Shown here: positions 36,947 to 45,036 of the stretch, one piece after another
Numbering within the stretch: the stretch's first letter is position 1
Layout of the letters: each line of letters starts with the position of its first letter
Assembly: GCF_029893325.1 (NCBI RefSeq)
Contig: NZ_JARXWL010000007.1
Location: 51,195-115,194, forward strand
DNA length: 64,000 bases
From: Enterococcus sp. PF1-24
Lineage (GTDB): Bacteria; Bacillota; Bacilli; Lactobacillales; Enterococcaceae
Direction of reading: 5' to 3'
Position numbers and translations under genes: made by a program
The notes under the pieces: generated by a model
The model's database searches: none
What the model saw: only the letters and a program-made list of their open reading frames with translations
Told to the model about the DNA's origin: nothing

Positions 36947-37585
36947 TTAATTAATTTTTTTAGAAGCTAATCTATAAATTATTCCCCAAAACAATGCATT
37001 ACCAAAAATAAAATTTAAGCCTTGAAGAAAATATCCAATGCTTAACCATAACATCAACAACAAAAAGATGCACAAAGTTCTAAAACTATAGCGCCAGCTG
37101 AAAAATACAGCCTTTTTTATCACTTCTTGCCAACTCGTTTCAGTTTGAAAAAATAGCAAACTATAAATACTAGCTACCACAATAAACATCAAGCTAATGT
37201 ATAACAAAGGAAATAGCCAGTTTAGTTGCATCAATTCCATTAAAATATACGTATCTGTCAGGCAAAAGCTAATTACGGCTACTAACACTACACCTAAAAG
37301 GAACTTCTTTTGATAGCCAGCTCTCAAAAGAGCACTATAATCTTTAAACGAAATATTCTCTTTATCAAAAACTTGTAGTAACGTCACTAAATTAGGTACC
37401 ACAAAAAGAAAAGCAAGCGCATAAAAGATATAAGTTTTTTCAGAAAACTTAAAAACAAGATTTACTATCGTCCAAGGTAAAGAATATAAAGTCATAAAGA
37501 TACTTATTTTTACATAATCATAAATCGCACCATTAATCGCTTGAACTGATTTGGGTGAGATAATATTTTTAATACTTGCAAACAT
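36947..37585 (-). CDS. DUF624 (YesL-like) membrane protein
   Basis: A 212-aa membrane protein with about five hydrophobic segments. It is placed directly behind the MalG-type permease, as YesL-like genes often are. It has the same general layout as 12724-13377 but low sequence similarity. The function is unknown; co-occurrence with sugar ABC importers suggests a transporter-associated role. Confidence 0.8.
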   Translation of the reverse strand: MFASIKNIISPKSVQAINGAIYDYVKISIFMTLYSLPWTIVNLVFKFSEKTYIFYALAFLFVVPNLVTLLQVFDKENISFKDYSALLRAGYQKKFLLGVVLVAVISFCLTDTYILMELMQLNWLFPLLYISLMFIVVASIYSLLFFQTETSWQEVIKKAVFFSWRYSFRTLCIFLLLMLWLSIGYFLQGLNFIFGNALFWGIIYRLASKKIN

Positions 37586-37592
37586 AACGATC

Positions 37593-38474
37593 TTATCCTT
37601 TCAAGCCACCTGTAGACATGCCATCAATAAATTGTTTTGATGCTGAGAAGAATAAAATAATTGATGGTAATAAAGCAATTACTGACATAGCAATAATTTG
37701 ATTCCAGTTAAAATTACCGCTAGTTGTATCCATTGCCATTTTCAATGCTACAGATACTGGGAATTTTTCAACGCTAGAAATATAGATTAATGGCCCCATA
37801 AAGTCATTCATACTTCCCATAAATTCAAGCAAACCAATTGTTACTAAAGCTGGTCTAACAATCGGTAATAAAATTTTAAATAAAAACTGAATCGAGTTAC
37901 AGCCATCCATCATGGCTGCTTCATCATAATCTCGTGGAATTCCTCGCATAAATTGGACTAACATAAAGATGTTAAAAGCACTTTGCGCAAATAAAGTCCC
38001 TGCGATTAATGGTACATAAGTATCTAAAAATCCTAAATCTCGCCATAATAAATACATAGGAATGGTTTTTACAACTCCAGGTAAAAACATGGTAGAAATC
38101 ATAGCAGAAAACAAGATTTTCTTAAATGGAAAATCAAATCTTGCAAAGCCATAAGAAACGAAAACTGTCGAAATCAAAGTAAATACAACTTTAGGAATTA
38201 CAATTTTGAAAGTATTGATAAAATAAGTTGCAAAAGTAAATTCCGTCCCTGTTTGCCAGCCCTTGATATAAGGCGTAAAATCAAAAGATTTAGGCCAAAA
38301 ACCAATTGAACTAAATATTTCAGCATTTGTTTTAAAAGTTGCCCCTACCATCCAAATAATTGGATATAACATCAATAAAGCAACTGCTAACAAAATAACA
38401 TAACGGATTATTGCACCAATTTTAATTGGTTTTTTTCTTTTTACATGAACTTGACTAACTGTATTATTTGCCAT
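37593..38474 (-). CDS. Sugar ABC transporter permease, MalG type
   Basis: Permease of the third importer, about 293 aa. It has PIIWMVGATFKTN after the first membrane segment and an EAA loop EAAMMDGCNSIQFLFKI near residue 200. The C-terminus DGMSTGGLKG is MalG-like. GAGGAG lies 8 nt before the ATG at 38474. Another ATG at 38480 overlaps the upstream stop (TGATG) but is too close to that site. Confidence 0.92.
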   Translation of the reverse strand: MANNTVSQVHVKRKKPIKIGAIIRYVILLAVALLMLYPIIWMVGATFKTNAEIFSSIGFWPKSFDFTPYIKGWQTGTEFTFATYFINTFKIVIPKVVFTLISTVFVSYGFARFDFPFKKILFSAMISTMFLPGVVKTIPMYLLWRDLGFLDTYVPLIAGTLFAQSAFNIFMLVQFMRGIPRDYDEAAMMDGCNSIQFLFKILLPIVRPALVTIGLLEFMGSMNDFMGPLIYISSVEKFPVSVALKMAMDTTSGNFNWNQIIAMSVIALLPSIILFFSASKQFIDGMSTGGLKG

Positions 38475-38479
38475 TTTCA

Positions 38480-39352
38480 TCACTCCTCATCCACATAGTA
38501 CACCCATTTATTTTGCGTTAAGAAAATAATTCCCGTAAAAATCATAATGATAATAAACAAGATCCATGACATCGCGCTGGCATAACCCATACGGAAAAAT
38601 TTAAATGAGTAATTATAGATCATTAACGATGTAAATTGAGTTGCTTTCAACGGGCCACCACCTGTAATCAAGTAGGCACTGTTGAACTCTTGAAACGCCC
38701 CTACCATTCCCATAACTAAATTGAAGAATAATGAAGGCGTGATTAATGGTAGTGTAATTTTAAAGAATTGTGTGATTTTTTTCGCTCCATCTACTTCGGC
38801 AGCTTCGTAAAGTTCCACTGGAATATTTTGCAGCGCTGCTAAGAAAATAATCATTGATGAACCAAATTGCCAAACACGTAATAAAGAAACTACAATCATT
38901 GCTAAATTAGGATCAGATAACCATGGTAAAGGATCAATTCCAAAGATACCAATCGCTTGGTTAATCAAACCATCACCTGTAAATAAAAATTTCCAAATTA
39001 CAGAAATAGCCACATTCCCCCCTAAAATAGAAGGAATATAATAAGCTGTTCGGAAAAAATTAATACCTTTAAGTTTAAAATTCAAAATTACTGCTATCAA
39101 TAATGCAAAGACTAAAGAAGCGGGTACAGTTAAAATTGCGTATTTAAAAGTTGCTACTAATGAATTTAAAAACTCTTTATCAGCAAATAACTCTTTATAA
39201 TTGGCTAAACCAATTAATCTCGGCTCACGAACCATAGTAAAGTCAGTAAAGCTGATATAAAGAGAATTCAAAAAAGGATATACTGTAAAGATACAAAAAC
39301 CAATGACCCATGGCATCACGTACAATAATCCTGTCCAATTTTTCTTTCTCAT
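38480..39352 (-). CDS. Sugar ABC transporter permease, MalF type
   Basis: Permease of the third importer, 290 aa. The EAA loop reads EAAEVDGAKKITQF (near residue 185), the GGP motif (TGGGPLKAT) lies near 232, and six membrane segments are expected. GAGGAG precedes the ATG. It overlaps the downstream permease through TGATG, so they are translated together. The ATPase is missing from the locus. Confidence 0.93.
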   Translation of the reverse strand: MRKKNWTGLLYVMPWVIGFCIFTVYPFLNSLYISFTDFTMVREPRLIGLANYKELFADKEFLNSLVATFKYAILTVPASLVFALLIAVILNFKLKGINFFRTAYYIPSILGGNVAISVIWKFLFTGDGLINQAIGIFGIDPLPWLSDPNLAMIVVSLLRVWQFGSSMIIFLAALQNIPVELYEAAEVDGAKKITQFFKITLPLITPSLFFNLVMGMVGAFQEFNSAYLITGGGPLKATQFTSLMIYNYSFKFFRMGYASAMSWILFIIIMIFTGIIFLTQNKWVYYVDEE

Positions 39353-39439
39353 AATCGTTTCTCCTCATTCATATTAAGGTAATAAATTTTCTGAAACTTA
39401 TTATTCAGAAAAAAATTCATATTAAAACGCTTAAACAAA

Positions 39440-39485
39440 GTGAAAAACGCTGGGATAGCTTTTTAGAAACCCGTGCGCTTTCCAC
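39440..39485 (-). other. Intercistronic hairpin after the binding-protein gene
   Basis: Arms GTGAAAAACGC and GCGCTTTCCAC pair on the minus-strand RNA with two G-U pairs. A second short stem (GGG/CCC) lies inside. It sits between the binding-protein stop and the MalF-type start, as in the other importer operons. Confidence 0.5.
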
Positions 39486-39495
39486 TATTAATTAC

Positions 39496-40788
39496 TTACT
39501 CAATTGTACTTTTTACTTGTTCAACTGCCTCAGTCATACCATCAATTGTTCTTTGAGCTGCTTCAGATGAATCAATTTTCCCATATGAAAATTCATCAAA
39601 TGCATCGTTGTATGCTTGCATTACTTTACTCATCTCAGTGTATTTGCTAAAAGTAATACCTTCAGTATTTTGTACATATTCATGAACATCTTTATCAATA
39701 CCAGTAACTTGACCATCAGCCTCTAAAATATCAAAAGCTGTTTGGTTTGCTGGCACACCACGTGCTAAACTCATCGCTTTTACGCCTTCTGGTTCGTTTA
39801 ATAAGAAATTCAATAGTTTTGCTGCCGCTTCTTGATTCTTAGAATTTTTAGAAACTGCAAACAACATAGATGGTTTATTAATAACTACTTGTTCACCATC
39901 TTTAGTTAATGTTGGAAAATTAATCAAAGCTAATTCTTGACCAGCTTCTTCCATATTTTTATATTCCCCAGAAACTTGCGCAGACCAAGTTGTCAAATTG
40001 CCATACTGTCCATCTAATAATTTTTTAGCTGGCGCGCCTGGGTTTGCATCTGCTTGTTCTTTAGTTTCTTGAATTGTTGGAATAACCCCTTTATCAATCA
40101 AACCTTTATACCAATCAAAAGCTTCCTTAACTGTTGCTTTATCATATTGAAAAGTTCCGTCTTCTGCTAAAATTGTTTTGCCTGTTTTTTGTTGCATATA
40201 AGTTAATAGTGCATAAGTATCAATTCGTGCAGGGAAAGCACCATCTTCAAATTTATCGGCTGCTTCAATATATTCGTCCCATGTCGTTGGAATTTCAACA
40301 CCACGTTCTTCAAATGCTTTAGGGTTAATACACCATACGCGAGCATTTTCACTAAAAGGTACTGCATTTAACAAACCGTTAACTTTGCCTGATTCTAATG
40401 TTGTTTCATCATAGCCAGATAAATCCAACCCATCTAATGTACTTAAGTCTGCAAAACCTTCGCCAGTTGGTGAATATTGCGCAATCCAGTCATAGTTAAC
40501 TTGCATGACATCTGGTTCAGTTTTACCAGTAATTTGTGTTGCCATTTTTTGCTCAACACCATCCCAACCGCTGTATTCTGCTTTTACTTTAATATCCGGA
40601 TTCTCTTTTTCAAAGGCCTTAATCGCTGCTAAGGTTGCTTCGTGACGATCATCCCCACCCCACCAACTAATTCGAATCGTTGTTTTTCCATCATCAGCTG
40701 CTTCTTTTTTGCTGTTGCCACAGCCAGCTAACATTACCGCACTCATTAACAAAACCCCACCGATTGTTAACATTTTTTTGAACTTCAT
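39496..40788 (-). CDS. ABC transporter solute-binding lipoprotein
   Basis: A 430-aa family 1 binding protein. The signal is MKFKKMLTIGGVLLMSAVMLAGC with the lipobox LAGC. Body motifs include ISWWGGDDRHEATLAAIKAF and TTWDEYIEAADKF. AGGAGG lies 6-7 nt before the ATG. It is the first gene of the glucuronide operon, probably binding a glucuronide or uronyl oligosaccharide. Its C-terminal DGMTEAVEQVKSTIE recurs almost unchanged as a relic at 42016-42078. Confidence 0.93.
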   Translation of the reverse strand: MKFKKMLTIGGVLLMSAVMLAGCGNSKKEAADDGKTTIRISWWGGDDRHEATLAAIKAFEKENPDIKVKAEYSGWDGVEQKMATQITGKTEPDVMQVNYDWIAQYSPTGEGFADLSTLDGLDLSGYDETTLESGKVNGLLNAVPFSENARVWCINPKAFEERGVEIPTTWDEYIEAADKFEDGAFPARIDTYALLTYMQQKTGKTILAEDGTFQYDKATVKEAFDWYKGLIDKGVIPTIQETKEQADANPGAPAKKLLDGQYGNLTTWSAQVSGEYKNMEEAGQELALINFPTLTKDGEQVVINKPSMLFAVSKNSKNQEAAAKLLNFLLNEPEGVKAMSLARGVPANQTAFDILEADGQVTGIDKDVHEYVQNTEGITFSKYTEMSKVMQAYNDAFDEFSYGKIDSSEAAQRTIDGMTEAVEQVKSTIE

Positions 40789-40812
40789 ATAATTTTCCTC
40801 CTAAACCAAATA

Positions 40813-40873
40813 AACTTTTTTGTAAACAGTAGCTTTACACAGAAATCTTAACACCTGCAGAAAGCCTTTACAA
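40813..40873 (-). promoter_or_regulatory. Promoter of the glucuronide operon with repeat element
   Basis: On the minus strand TTGTAA (40868-40873) and TAAGAT (40845-40850) are 17 bp apart. Just downstream of the -10, AACTTTTTTGTAAACAGTAG (40813-40832) repeats, with four changes, the sequence AACTTTTTTGTTTACAGAAG at 40955-40974 on the other side of the region. A repressor bound here would block initiation. Confidence 0.6.
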
Positions 40874-40947
40874 TCTTTTTTAAACAACATCCGTCACTTT
40901 CAACACAAAAATTAACAGTCACTATTCCAAACAATCAAAAACATTTT

Positions 40948-41003
40948 TTCTGTTAACTTTTTTGTTTACAGAAGTTGACACCTTAGTAAAACTGTCGTAC
41001 ACT
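40948..41003 (+). promoter_or_regulatory. Operator and promoter of the ArsR-type regulator gene
   Basis: TTGACA (40975-40980) and TACACT (40998-41003) have a 17-bp spacer. Immediately upstream is a dyad with arms TTCTGTTAAC and GTTTACAGAA (40948-40973, one mismatch). The shared repeat next to the divergent promoter suggests one regulator controls both directions. Confidence 0.65.
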
Positions 41004-41040
41004 TTCGTTTGAAAATACTTTTGTATTAAGGAGATTTATT

Positions 41041-41958
41041 ATGTTTATTCAGTTAGATAACAACGGTATTAGCACACTTAAAGCTCTTTCTTCCGACACT
41101 CGTGTCACGATAATTCATCTACTTTCAAATGAACCATCTACAGTTAGCGAAATTGCTAAAAAATTGAATTTGAGCAAAGCTATCGTTTCTAGACACCTTC
41201 GTTTACTAGAAGATGCCAGAATCATTAAACTCGATGATTCTAAAAACAGTTCTGATAATCGAACTAAAAACTTTAAATTAGCTGTTGATCATATCGATAT
41301 CGATTTTCCTAAAAAAATTCATTTACCTTTTCAAGAATCAATAACTGAAATAAAATTAGGCTATTTTTCAGATTTTTCTGCTGAACCAACTTGTGGTTTA
41401 GTCAGCGAAACTAAAGTTATTGGCGAATTAGATGATCCTCGTTCATTCGTTTCTAACGAGCGTATTGAAGCTTCTTTACTCTGGTTTTCTGATGGTTTTG
41501 TTGAATATGTCGTTCCTAATCAAATTCCTGCCGATGCTCATTTAGAGTTACTCGAACTCTCTTTAGAGCTTTCATCAGAGTTTCCAGAATCAAATAACAA
41601 CTGGCCAAGTGATATTTCTTTCTTTATTAATGATATTCCTTTAGGCACTTGGACCGCTCCAGGTAATTACTCAGATGTCCGTGGAACCTTAACACCAAAA
41701 TGGTGGGCAAGTACGTTGAGTCAATATGGTGTTTTAAAACATATTCGCGTCACTAATACCGATACTGGCATTGACGGTAAAATGGTTTCTAACACAAAAT
41801 TAAATGATTTGAAGTTAGATACTTCACCTTTTATTAAAGTGAAAATCGGTGTCAAACCGGATGCAAAAAACAAGGGCGGCTTAACTATTTTCGGAAATGC
41901 TTTCGGAAACCACCCCCAAAATATCTTATTGAAATGTTTCTACTCAGATCATCACTAA
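41041..41958 (+). CDS. ArsR-type regulator with large C-terminal domain
   Basis: A 305-aa protein. Residues 10-75 are an ArsR-like winged helix (ALSSDTRVTIIHLLSNEP, VSEIAKKLNLSKAIVSRHLRLL). The remaining 220 residues are beta-rich with no known metal site (LLWFSDGFVEYVVPNQ, LLELSLELSSEFPES, FFINDIPLGTWTAPGNY). They look like a jelly-roll or sugar-binding sandwich. An ArsR head on such a domain is far longer than metal-sensing ArsR proteins (about 100 aa). AAGGAG precedes the ATG. It is divergent from the glucuronide importer and most likely senses the imported sugar. Confidence 0.82.
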   Translation: MFIQLDNNGISTLKALSSDTRVTIIHLLSNEPSTVSEIAKKLNLSKAIVSRHLRLLEDARIIKLDDSKNSSDNRTKNFKLAVDHIDIDFPKKIHLPFQESITEIKLGYFSDFSAEPTCGLVSETKVIGELDDPRSFVSNERIEASLLWFSDGFVEYVVPNQIPADAHLELLELSLELSSEFPESNNNWPSDISFFINDIPLGTWTAPGNYSDVRGTLTPKWWASTLSQYGVLKHIRVTNTDTGIDGKMVSNTKLNDLKLDTSPFIKVKIGVKPDAKNKGGLTIFGNAFGNHPQNILLKCFYSDHH

Positions 41959-41983
41959 CATCTGTTTATGAATCTACATATTG

Positions 41984-42015
41984 AGCAGGAAGCTAATCTT
42001 CATCAGCTTCCTGCT
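41984..42015 (+). terminator. Terminator of the ArsR-type gene
   Basis: Arms AGCAGGAAGCT and AGCTTCCTGCT form an 11-bp perfect stem, followed by TTTAATATTC. It lies 25 nt behind the stop codon. Confidence 0.75.
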
Positions 42016-42078
42016 TTAATATTCAATTGTACTTTTAACTTGTGCAACAGCTTCTGTCATGCCGTTAACAATTTTTTT
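42016..42078 (-). pseudogene. Relic of the 3' end of a binding-protein gene
   Basis: Minus-strand codons read KKIVNGMTEAVAQVKSTIEY and then TAA. The binding protein at 39496-40788 ends TIDGMTEAVEQVKSTIE. The match covers about 17 codons, with a TGA a few codons upstream in frame, so no gene remains. It indicates a former or duplicated importer gene that was largely deleted between the ArsR gene and pgmB. Confidence 0.75.
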
Positions 42079-42113
42079 GTTGTTTCAAACGTATTTTATA
42101 ACAAATAAAAAAA

Positions 42114-42157
42114 CGGATGAAATTTATCCGCTACACAGCGAAAATAGATTTCATCCG
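42114..42157 (-). terminator. Terminator of the alpha-glucoside operon
   Basis: A 10-bp stem CGGATGAAAT/ATTTCATCCG is followed on the minus strand by TTTTTTTATTTG. It lies 20 nt behind the pgmB stop. Confidence 0.8.
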
Positions 42158-42178
42158 ATTTATTATTAATAATTACAT

Positions 42179-42811
42179 TTAAGCTAACATCATCGCTAAA
42201 TTCGTTACTACTTCATCAGCTTCTGGCAGTTGTTCTTTCGTTCCAATACCAATCGTGCGCATACCTGCGTTTTTAGCTGCCTCAATTCCCGCTTCCGCAT
42301 CTTCAAAAACAACACAATCATCAGGTGCTAACCCCAATCCTTCTGCTGCTTTAAGAAAAACTTCTGGGTCTGGTTTCGCTTTCGCCACTTTATTACCATC
42401 AATAATCACATCAAACAAATCAATAATATTCAAACCTTCCAAAATCATACCTGCATTTTTACTAGCAGAACCTAGCGCAATTTTCACTCCATTCGCTCTT
42501 AATTGTTCAATATAAGCTTTAGCTCCAGGTAAAAGTTCGGATTCATCAATGTTTTTAATCAACGCCACGTACTCATCATTTTTTTCTTCTCTTAAAACAG
42601 CTTGCTCTTCTTCTGTAAATGTTAAACCACCAATTTCAAGTAAAATCTCCAAAGAACGAACACGGCTAACACCTTTTAACCGTTCATTATGCTTTTCAGT
42701 AAAATTAAATCCTAATTTGTCTGCTAAATTTTTCCAAGCAATATAATGAAACTTAGCAGTATCTACGATTACACCATCCAAATCAAAAATTGCACCTTTT
42801 ATTTCTTGCAT
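42179..42811 (-). CDS. pgmB: Beta-phosphoglucomutase
   Basis: A 210-aa HAD-superfamily enzyme that converts beta-glucose 1-phosphate, the product of GH65 phosphorylases, into glucose 6-phosphate. Motif I DLDGVIVDT carries the nucleophile Asp and acid/base Asp (about residues 9 and 11). LGSASKNAGMIL (motif II) and AKPDPEVFLKAAEGLG (motif III) follow, then FEDAEAGIEAAKNAGM (motif IV). The ATG lies inside the last codons of the GH65 pseudogene (13-nt overlap), the usual GH65-pgmB coupling. It is intact even though the adjacent phosphorylase is broken. Confidence 0.94.
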   Translation of the reverse strand: MQEIKGAIFDLDGVIVDTAKFHYIAWKNLADKLGFNFTEKHNERLKGVSRVRSLEILLEIGGLTFTEEEQAVLREEKNDEYVALIKNIDESELLPGAKAYIEQLRANGVKIALGSASKNAGMILEGLNIIDLFDVIIDGNKVAKAKPDPEVFLKAAEGLGLAPDDCVVFEDAEAGIEAAKNAGMRTIGIGTKEQLPEADEVVTNLAMMLA

Positions 42812-44971
42812 ATCATAGTCTCCTCTTTCGTAATTGTAATTTGATAAAGTTCATCTTGTAGCATAACATGAAAAGCGAGTTTCTGCCATTTCTCTGGCAA
42901 ACGGGGATTTATTTCAATTTTGTTATCTTTAATCGTTAAGCCACCGAAACCAAGTACAGCTGCCATCCACGCACCGCCATTAGCAGCTGGATGAGTTCCA
43001 CCAATATAGATTGTCCCTGCAAATTGTTTCGATTAACCACTTAAATCAACGGTAGCAGTCTTCATAAAATATGGGTATGCCCACTCTTGATTATCTACAT
43101 CACAAGCTAAAAGTGAATAAATACAGGGGCTTAACGAAGAGCCATGCTCTGTTCGCGGTTCATAATATTCCCAATTTTTTTGTTTAACCCATTGCGAATA
43201 TTCGTCTTTAAATAAATACAACATCAGGATTACATCTGCTTGTTTAATTACTTGGGTATCTGATGCCACTCCATAAGCACCGCCCCAATACTCTTTTGGA
43301 TCCAAAAGGCGAGAGCGAACATCAGCAACTGAACAATCCTCTAAATTGAAATAACCATCAAATTGTTCAATCAAAGCTGTAGTTTCATCAGGGTGTGGCA
43401 CATATATTTTAGCAAGCAACTCATCAATTTCTTGCAAATCATTTTGATACGCTAATTCTTCGATTAACTCGTTATAAAAAGCAGGATGCTCTGTTGCTAA
43501 TAAATCACAAACTTTTCGAGCAGTCTCTAAAGTAAAAGCAACCATTTTATTTGTATAAGCGTTATTATAAACACGTTCATGATACTCATCTGGTCCAATT
43601 ACATCAATCATTTCAAAACGCTCTTTTTCTCCTTTGTAATAGGCATAAGAAGCAAAAAAGCGCGCACATTCTAAAATTACCTCAGCACCACCATCCAGTA
43701 ATAAAGAGTAATCTCCAGTAATACGATAACTTTCCCACAAACCATAAACAACTGCCCCACTGATATGAATTTGTTTATCTCTAAAATAAGTTCGCATCGG
43801 TCTTTTAGTAAAAACATCGGTCACGTTATAATCTGAACAAGCATCTTGCCCATTTTCTTGGCTCTCCCACGCATAAAAAGCTCCACGAAAGCCATATTCT
43901 TTAGCCTTAGCTCTAGCACCATCTAAAGTATTGATACGATAACGCATCAAATTTTTAGCTATTTCTGGATTGGTGTGTAAGAAAAACGGCAACATAAACA
44001 TTTCAGTATCCCAAAAGATTGCTCCTTTATAAGTCTGTCCTGATAAACCACGAGCCGGAATTGACAAGCTATCCGAGTGATGTGGTGCAATAATCTGTAA
44101 TTGATAGATACTGTAACGCAACGCCAACTGTGCTTCTTCATCACCTTCAATCTCCACATCAGCAATTTCCCAACGCTTTTTCCAAATAGCAATATGTTGG
44201 CACTTTAATTGCTGATAACCTTGAGTCATTCCTTCATGGGATAAACCCACAGCTGTAGTGATAGGATCAACTTCATCATCGTCTGTAACAACTGCGATAA
44301 CTTTTGTTAGTTCATAAGTTTTACCCGCTTCTGCTTGAAACTCTATTTTTCGAAAAATTTGTTTATCAGTCTCTCTGATTATTTCTCTAGCTGTAAAATC
44401 ATAGTAAATTGTATCGGATACAGAAATTACTTTTTTCAATTCTTGTGTTTTAGTTGTCAAGGAAATCGTTGAGCCTTCAGTTTTAAACTGATAATCAAAT
44501 AAATGCGGCCCATTAATATCCCAAAATTCCAGTAGTAATAACTACCAAGCCATCTGAAGCTACTTTAACAGTATAGTGCAATGCCATTAAATGATGATTT
44601 TCGCTGCTAATAAATCGTTCAGCAGTAATCGTAACTGGGCCTTTCTCAGTGGAAAAAATTGTTTGCCGGCGATGTATAGCTTGCTTCATGTTCAACTCTT
44701 GTTGATGTGATTCCGGTTCCTGTTCAAGAAGAGACATTTCAGTGCCGTTTACATTCACTTTCGTGAAAAATGCATTCGGTACATTAATTGGCTCCCGCCA
44801 AGCTTCACCTACTTGATCATAAATTCCAGAAAGATTACATGCCACAAACTCATTCTTACCGTATTCTTCAAAGGTTCCACGATAGCCCATATAACCATTT
44901 CCCAGCATAAAAGTATTACCAAAAGTGACAGTATTTTCTTTTTGAAAGTTTTTTGTTATTGTCCAACTCAT
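42799..44971 (-). pseudogene. GH65 glycoside phosphorylase, disrupted by a frameshift and a nonsense codon
   Basis: Reads through as one GH65 protein of about 720 aa if two lesions are repaired. The N-terminal part (44513-44971, starting MSWTITKNFQKEN) shifts frame at a run of four A at 44523-44526: with three A the reading becomes GIWDINGPHLFDYQ and continues into 43033-44460. That part holds the catalytic region IGPDEYHERVYNN and HGSSLSP, and ends at a TAA (43033-43035) after VDLSG. The same frame continues as SKQFAGTIYIGGTHPAANGG to a stop at 42799. Both lesions in one gene suggest real decay, although the homopolymer change alone could be a sequencing error. It would have cleaved an alpha-glucoside with phosphate. 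Confidence 0.88.
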
Positions 44972-45003
44972 GATAGTTTCCCACCTTTTTTATTATACAA
45001 AAC

Positions 45004-45029
45004 AAGACCGGACTAAAAAATCCGGTCTT
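45004..45029 (-). terminator. Hairpin terminator between the two GH65 genes
   Basis: A 9-bp perfect stem AAGACCGGA/TCCGGTCTT lies just behind the intact GH65 gene. It is followed on the minus strand by GTTTTGTATAATAAAAAAGG. The T run is short, so some read-through is possible. Confidence 0.7.
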
Positions 45030-45036
45030 CATTCTG

